Shown: positions 60,008 to 64,000 of the stretch, in pieces
How the letters are laid out: the number at the start of each line of letters is the position of its first letter
Numbering within the stretch: the stretch's first letter is position 1
Assembly: GCF_001637325.1 (NCBI RefSeq)
Contig: NZ_LRXL01000037.1
Coordinates: forward strand, 248,001-312,000
From: Cochleicola gelatinilyticus
GTDB taxonomy: Bacteria; Bacteroidota; Bacteroidia; Flavobacteriales; Flavobacteriaceae
Direction: 5' to 3'
DNA length: 64,000 nucleotides
Notes under the pieces: generated by a model
Told to the model about the DNA's origin: nothing
The model's database searches: none
The model's input: only the letters and a program-made list of their open reading frames with translations
Program-made: the position numbers and the translations under genes

Positions 60008-61857
60008 TGAACTATTATATCACATTTCTTATTGTATGTATTTCAAGTACCGTTTTTGCTCAGATTGATCGTCTGGAACCTCCATTTTGGTGGGCAGGTA
60101 TGGAACATAATGAAGTACAGTTGGTTTGCTACGGAAACAACATCGCAGCGTACGAAGTAGCTTCCGAAGATTTAAAAATCCTCGAGGTGAAGAAGGTTGA
60201 AAATCCGAACTATCTTTTTATTACTATCGACTCCAAAGACAAAGCAGCGGGTACCTATTCGCTGTATTTCGATAATGGAAAGAATCAGCCGTTCCGAAGA
60301 AATTACGAACTAAAAACAAGAACAGCGAATTCCGCACAACGAGAAGGCTTCGATTCGAGCGATGTAATATACCTTCTCATGCCCGACCGGTTTGCGAATG
60401 GAGATTCATCAAACGACAGCACATCTAATACTGTTGAAAAAGTTGACCGTTCTAAAAATGGCGGAAGACACGGAGGCGATATTACTGGAATAATTAATAA
60501 CCTCGATTACCTAGAAGACTTAGGAGTAACAGCACTTTGGAGTACGCCTCTTCTTGAAGATAATGAACCCACATATAGTTATCATACTTACGCACAGAGT
60601 GATTACTATAAGATCGACCCACGCTTCGGCTCGAATGAAGACTACAAAGAGCTCGCAGATAACATGCACAAACGCGACATGAAATTAATCATGGACTACG
60701 TCACCAATCATTGGGGCAGCAAACACTGGATGATTCAGGATCTCCCAATGGAAGATTGGATTCATTATTGGGAAGACGGAGATCGTTCCGGTTTTAAACG
60801 AAGCAACTACCGAATGACCACACAGTTCGACGGCAATGCTTCTGCAATAGATGCACAGGGCTGCATGGACGGTTGGTTCGATACCACGATGCCCGATATG
60901 AATCAGGCGAATCCGTTGGTTTTAAATTATATGGTTCAAAACGCGATCTGGTGGATCGAATACGCGGGACTCGACGGGTTTCGAGTGGATACCTACTCCT
61001 ATAACAACAAAGAAGCGATTGCAACATGGACCAAAGCGATTATGAACGAGTATCCCAACTTTAATATTATGGGAGAGATCTGGATGCACGATCAGGCACA
61101 GATCTCCTATTGGCAAAAAGACAGTAAAATAGGGGCGATCGATAACTTTAATTCCGGATTGCCCACGGTGATGGACTTTACCCTACACGATGCTATCTCA
61201 GCGATGTTTAATGAAGATCCAGCATGGGATAAAGGCTTTATTCGTGCCTATGATAATTTTACCAACGATTTTCTCTATCCAGATACGAACAATCTCTTGG
61301 TTTTCGCCGGAAACCATGACACCAATCGTATTAATGAGATCTACAAGAGCGACCTCGATACCTATAAACAGATCATGACACTCATTTTTACTGTACGCGG
61401 TATCCCTCAAATTTATTACGGGGACGAGATAGGAATGACAGGAAACAAAGAAACGCTGGGCGACGGCGATATTCGAAGAGATTTCCCTGGTGGCTGGTCT
61501 GGTGATGCACAAAATGCTTTTACACAGCAAGGAAGAACAGAGTCTCAAAACGCCTATCATAATTTCACGAAGAAACTACTCAATTGGCGAAAAGAAAAAG
61601 AAGTTATGCATACAGGTGAATTCCTGCATTACATTCCGTTCGACGATGTATATGTATATTTTAGATACAACGATGCAGAACGTGTCATGGTTGTTTTAAA
61701 TAATACTTCGGAAGAAAAAACAATAGCGTTAGATCGTTTTTCGGAAGGATTAAACGGTGCCACCTCGGGATACAATATTATTTCTGAAACAAAGATCACC
61801 TTTTCTGAAACCATGACAGTACCAGCAAAAGGAAGTATGATTATAGAACTCAAATAA
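60007..61857 (+). CDS. Periplasmic GH13 neopullulanase/cyclomaltodextrinase-like amylase (SusA-like)
   Basis: A 616-aa GH13 enzyme with signal peptide (MNYYITFLIVCISSTVFAQ) and no lipobox, hence probably periplasmic. It has a cyclomaltodextrinase-type N-terminal domain (about 22-110, LEPPFWWAGMEHNEVQLVCYG) and the barrel with nucleophile Asp328 (GFRVDT), acid/base Glu357 (MGEIWM) and Asp438 (GNHDTNR). It would trim imported malto-oligosaccharides to maltose and glucose. The ATG overlaps the GH65 stop codon (TAATG), so translation is coupled; the longer frame from 59929 is rejected. Confidence 0.94.
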   Translation: MNYYITFLIVCISSTVFAQIDRLEPPFWWAGMEHNEVQLVCYGNNIAAYEVASEDLKILEVKKVENPNYLFITIDSKDKAAGTYSLYFDNGKNQPFRRNYELKTRTANSAQREGFDSSDVIYLLMPDRFANGDSSNDSTSNTVEKVDRSKNGGRHGGDITGIINNLDYLEDLGVTALWSTPLLEDNEPTYSYHTYAQSDYYKIDPRFGSNEDYKELADNMHKRDMKLIMDYVTNHWGSKHWMIQDLPMEDWIHYWEDGDRSGFKRSNYRMTTQFDGNASAIDAQGCMDGWFDTTMPDMNQANPLVLNYMVQNAIWWIEYAGLDGFRVDTYSYNNKEAIATWTKAIMNEYPNFNIMGEIWMHDQAQISYWQKDSKIGAIDNFNSGLPTVMDFTLHDAISAMFNEDPAWDKGFIRAYDNFTNDFLYPDTNNLLVFAGNHDTNRINEIYKSDLDTYKQIMTLIFTVRGIPQIYYGDEIGMTGNKETLGDGDIRRDFPGGWSGDAQNAFTQQGRTESQNAYHNFTKKLLNWRKEKEVMHTGEFLHYIPFDDVYVYFRYNDAERVMVVLNNTSEEKTIALDRFSEGLNGATSGYNIISETKITFSETMTVPAKGSMIIELK

Positions 61858-61965
61858 AATACGATACGTTTAAAAATTTAGAATTTAAAAGTGAAGATCA
61901 TTCGAAAACCTCCCGATACATCGATTTGATAGTCCATTTACACTATTTATTTAAAAAGAAGGATC

Positions 61966-64000
61966 ATGAAACTAACGACCACGCTACTAGTACTGAATAT
62001 CCTATTATTCAGCGCTTGCAAAAAAGAAACTGAAATCGCAAGTTTCTATGAGCCCTCCATAATCGACGGAATGGCCACTCCGGTGTACCTCAATGAAAAC
62101 AGCGGAGACATTTTATTAACCGACTATTTTTTAGATACCAATGCGATCGACTCTATAGCACCAAGCCAATATTACGATGCGGTCTTGGCTTCCGATAAAA
62201 AAACGGTACGGTATAAAATGGGGGATACTACGCCTTATGTAACCAATTTAAGAATCTGGACGGGAAACATTCCAAATGATATCCCTTTATTTAAAACCGA
62301 CAAGCGATTGTTGGAAATTAGTGTTCCTGATGCTGATAAAACGTATACCGATTTAAAAATTAAAGGGCAATTTAGCAATTGGGAAACACAATCCATGAGC
62401 TATAAAGAGGGGGTCTGGAATTTCTCGATGCAGGCAACTCCAGGAGAACACCAGTATGTATTAATTAATGACGGAAAAGAAATGAGCGATCCTTATAATG
62501 ATCGTTCGGTTTCTAATGGAATGGGTGGAACCAATTCGGTGGCTTCGTTACCAACAAACGAGGACAAGATTCCCGCTATAGAAACCCATAAAATTACTGA
62601 AGATGGATTCACTCTCACAACATCGGCCCCTACCGATCATGTGATTGCGTATTTAAATAACCAATTAATTCCTTCAGAAAAGGTTTCAATTTCTGAGAAT
62701 TCCATATCTATTACAATTCCTTCAGATACCAATCCACGCTCTCACGTTCGTGTATATGCTGGAAATTCCTTCGGAAGAAGTAACGATGTATTGATCCCCC
62801 TTTCCGAAGGGAATATTGTTACCGATGCTTCCCAATTAAACCGAAGCGATTTTAGAACACAGATCATGTATTTTTTAATGGTCGATCGTTTTAAAGATGG
62901 CAATCTAGAAAACACACGTAAAGTGGCTAACGACAGTATTTTGCCAAAAGCGAATTATTACGGAGGGGATCTACAGGGTGTTTTAGACAAGATCAATGAG
63001 AATTATTTTTCAGATTTAGGAATTAACACCATTTGGCTGTCTCCAATCACCCAAAACCCAGAAGGTGCCTACGGCTTGTGGCCCGATCCATTGACCAAAT
63101 TTTCTGGATATCACGGGTATTGGCCCATTAGCAATACGAAGATTGATGATCGTTTTGGTGACGAAACCGTTTTTAAAGAACTCATTGCAAAAGCGCACGC
63201 TAAAGGAATGAATGTTATTTTAGATTACGTCGCAAATCATGTTCATGAGGAGCACCCATTATACAAACAACATCCCGATTGGGCAACCGAATTGTATTTA
63301 CCTGATGGCAGTTTAAATACCGAACGTTGGGATGACCACCGTTTAACCACTTGGTTCGATACGTTTATGCCTACACTCGATTTCAGCAAACCGGAAGTAG
63401 TAGAAAAAATGACCGATTCGGCAGCCTATTGGGTCACCAAATACGATTTAGATGGTTTTCGGCATGATGCCACCAAACACATTCAATTAGAATTTTGGCG
63501 CACGCTCACCAGGAAAGTAAAAGAGCGAACCGATCGTCCCGTGTATCAGGTAGGGGAGACTTATGGAAGTCCGGAGCTAATACGAAGCTACATCAATACC
63601 GGGATGCTCGACGCACAATTCGATTTTAATTTATACGATGCAAGTGTCAATGCTTTTGCAACCGGCGATTCTTTTGAGCGTCTCGGCAATACCTTGGAGC
63701 AAGGATTACGCTATTACGGCGATCATCACATGATGGGAAATATTACCGGAAACCAAGATCGGGCTCGTTTTATTAGTTATGCATCTGGTGATGTGCGGTT
63801 TGATGAAGATGCAAAAAAGGCGGGTTGGACCCGGGAGATTAAAATGAGTGATACCACTGCGTATAACAAACTAGCCATGTTACAGGCTTTTAACCTCACC
63901 ATACCTGGAGTTCCTTGTATTTATTACGGCGATGAATATGGAAGCATTGGTGGAAACGATCCCGATAACAGAAAGATGATGCAATTTGATGGATTAGACG
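61966..64000 (+). CDS. GH13 alpha-amylase surface lipoprotein, SusG-like (partial, 3' end outside window)
   Basis: 678 codons are visible. The N-terminus has a lipobox (LLFSAC, Cys18). Residues about 20-290 are beta-rich N-terminal domains. The GH13 barrel follows, with VDRFKDGN, ILDYVANHVH, nucleophile Asp501 (GFRHDA), acid/base Glu531 (VGETYG) and Asp598 in a GNQDRARF segment. The usual NHD of GH13 is NQD here (Gln597). It is likely anchored on the outer membrane, where it degrades polymers before SusCD uptake. It starts 108 bases after the preceding gene; the stop codon is outside. Confidence 0.94.
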   Translation, partial: MKLTTTLLVLNILLFSACKKETEIASFYEPSIIDGMATPVYLNENSGDILLTDYFLDTNAIDSIAPSQYYDAVLASDKKTVRYKMGDTTPYVTNLRIWTGNIPNDIPLFKTDKRLLEISVPDADKTYTDLKIKGQFSNWETQSMSYKEGVWNFSMQATPGEHQYVLINDGKEMSDPYNDRSVSNGMGGTNSVASLPTNEDKIPAIETHKITEDGFTLTTSAPTDHVIAYLNNQLIPSEKVSISENSISITIPSDTNPRSHVRVYAGNSFGRSNDVLIPLSEGNIVTDASQLNRSDFRTQIMYFLMVDRFKDGNLENTRKVANDSILPKANYYGGDLQGVLDKINENYFSDLGINTIWLSPITQNPEGAYGLWPDPLTKFSGYHGYWPISNTKIDDRFGDETVFKELIAKAHAKGMNVILDYVANHVHEEHPLYKQHPDWATELYLPDGSLNTERWDDHRLTTWFDTFMPTLDFSKPEVVEKMTDSAAYWVTKYDLDGFRHDATKHIQLEFWRTLTRKVKERTDRPVYQVGETYGSPELIRSYINTGMLDAQFDFNLYDASVNAFATGDSFERLGNTLEQGLRYYGDHHMMGNITGNQDRARFISYASGDVRFDEDAKKAGWTREIKMSDTTAYNKLAMLQAFNLTIPGVPCIYYGDEYGSIGGNDPDNRKMMQFDGLD

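Noticed and set aside
1-64000. tRNA, rRNA, CRISPR arrays, insertion sequences or attachment sites
   Set aside because: Reading both strands, no cloverleaf with conserved T-loop, no regularly spaced repeat array and no transposase or integrase frame was found.

Overview
The window comes from a marine-type member of the Bacteroidetes, very probably the family Flavobacteriaceae. The evidence is the AT-rich sequence, many TAnnTTTG (-7) promoter elements of the Bacteroidetes type, type IX secretion (T9SS) C-terminal sorting domains, a SusC/SusD pair, and the flavobacterial gene order tpx-dgkA-ftsK-lolA-lptF-ribB. No tRNA, rRNA, CRISPR array, insertion sequence or phage structural module was seen. 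Most of the window looks like ordinary chromosome.

Layout. (1) 1-5.5 kb, minus strand: a four-gene tripartite RND efflux operon (MarR/GbsR-like regulator, membrane fusion protein, RND pump, TolC-like channel cut by the left edge), with a palindrome next to its promoter. (2) 5.7-10.4 kb: large-subunit catalase with a DJ-1-like tail, an FAD-dependent oxidoreductase, and a nitroreductase. (3) 10.4-12.9 kb: chaperone genes cbpM-cbpA, divergent from an hsp20 gene and a small lipoprotein. (4) 13-23.5 kb: a DegT-type aminotransferase, then ribB carrying a dead GTP-cyclohydrolase II domain, lptF-like, lolA, ftsK, dgkA, tpx, a 2-Cys peroxiredoxin and nhaC. (5) 23.8-30.9 kb: five co-oriented genes for secreted proteins. 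Three share one N-terminal domain followed by unrelated tails, one has a dockerin-like end, and one ends in a T9SS sorting domain. This is the least understood part of the window. (6) 31-35.1 kb: a methionine gamma-lyase-like enzyme divergent from an Lrp regulator, a CPBP membrane protease and dihydrolipoyl dehydrogenase. (7) 35.2-37.8 kb: two tandem paralogous secreted proteins with a shared N-terminal part, different C-terminal parts, and a conserved inverted repeat about 130 bp upstream of each start. (8) 38.1-45.2 kb: pabB, tilS, dsbD, a CocE-type hydrolase and a lipoprotein. (9) 45.5-64 kb: a complete alpha-glucan/maltose utilisation locus cut by the right edge.

How the last locus works (inference from families). 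A T9SS-exported GH13 amylase and a surface lipoprotein GH13 amylase cut starch or glycogen outside the cell. SusE-, SusD- and SusC-like proteins bind and import the oligosaccharides. A GH13 enzyme with an ordinary signal peptide trims them in the periplasm. An MFS permease brings maltose into the cytoplasm. GH65 maltose phosphorylase yields glucose and beta-glucose-1-phosphate, and beta-phosphoglucomutase converts the latter to glucose-6-phosphate. A LacI-type regulator sits between the two arms; a perfect 16-bp LacI-type palindrome and an 18-bp exact repeat shared by the two promoter regions are candidate control sites.

The best candidates for something undescribed are the five-gene secreted operon at 23.8-30.9 kb and the modular paralog pair at 35.2-37.8 kb. 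Both look like surface or extracellular fibre-type proteins with a fixed head and an exchangeable tail.
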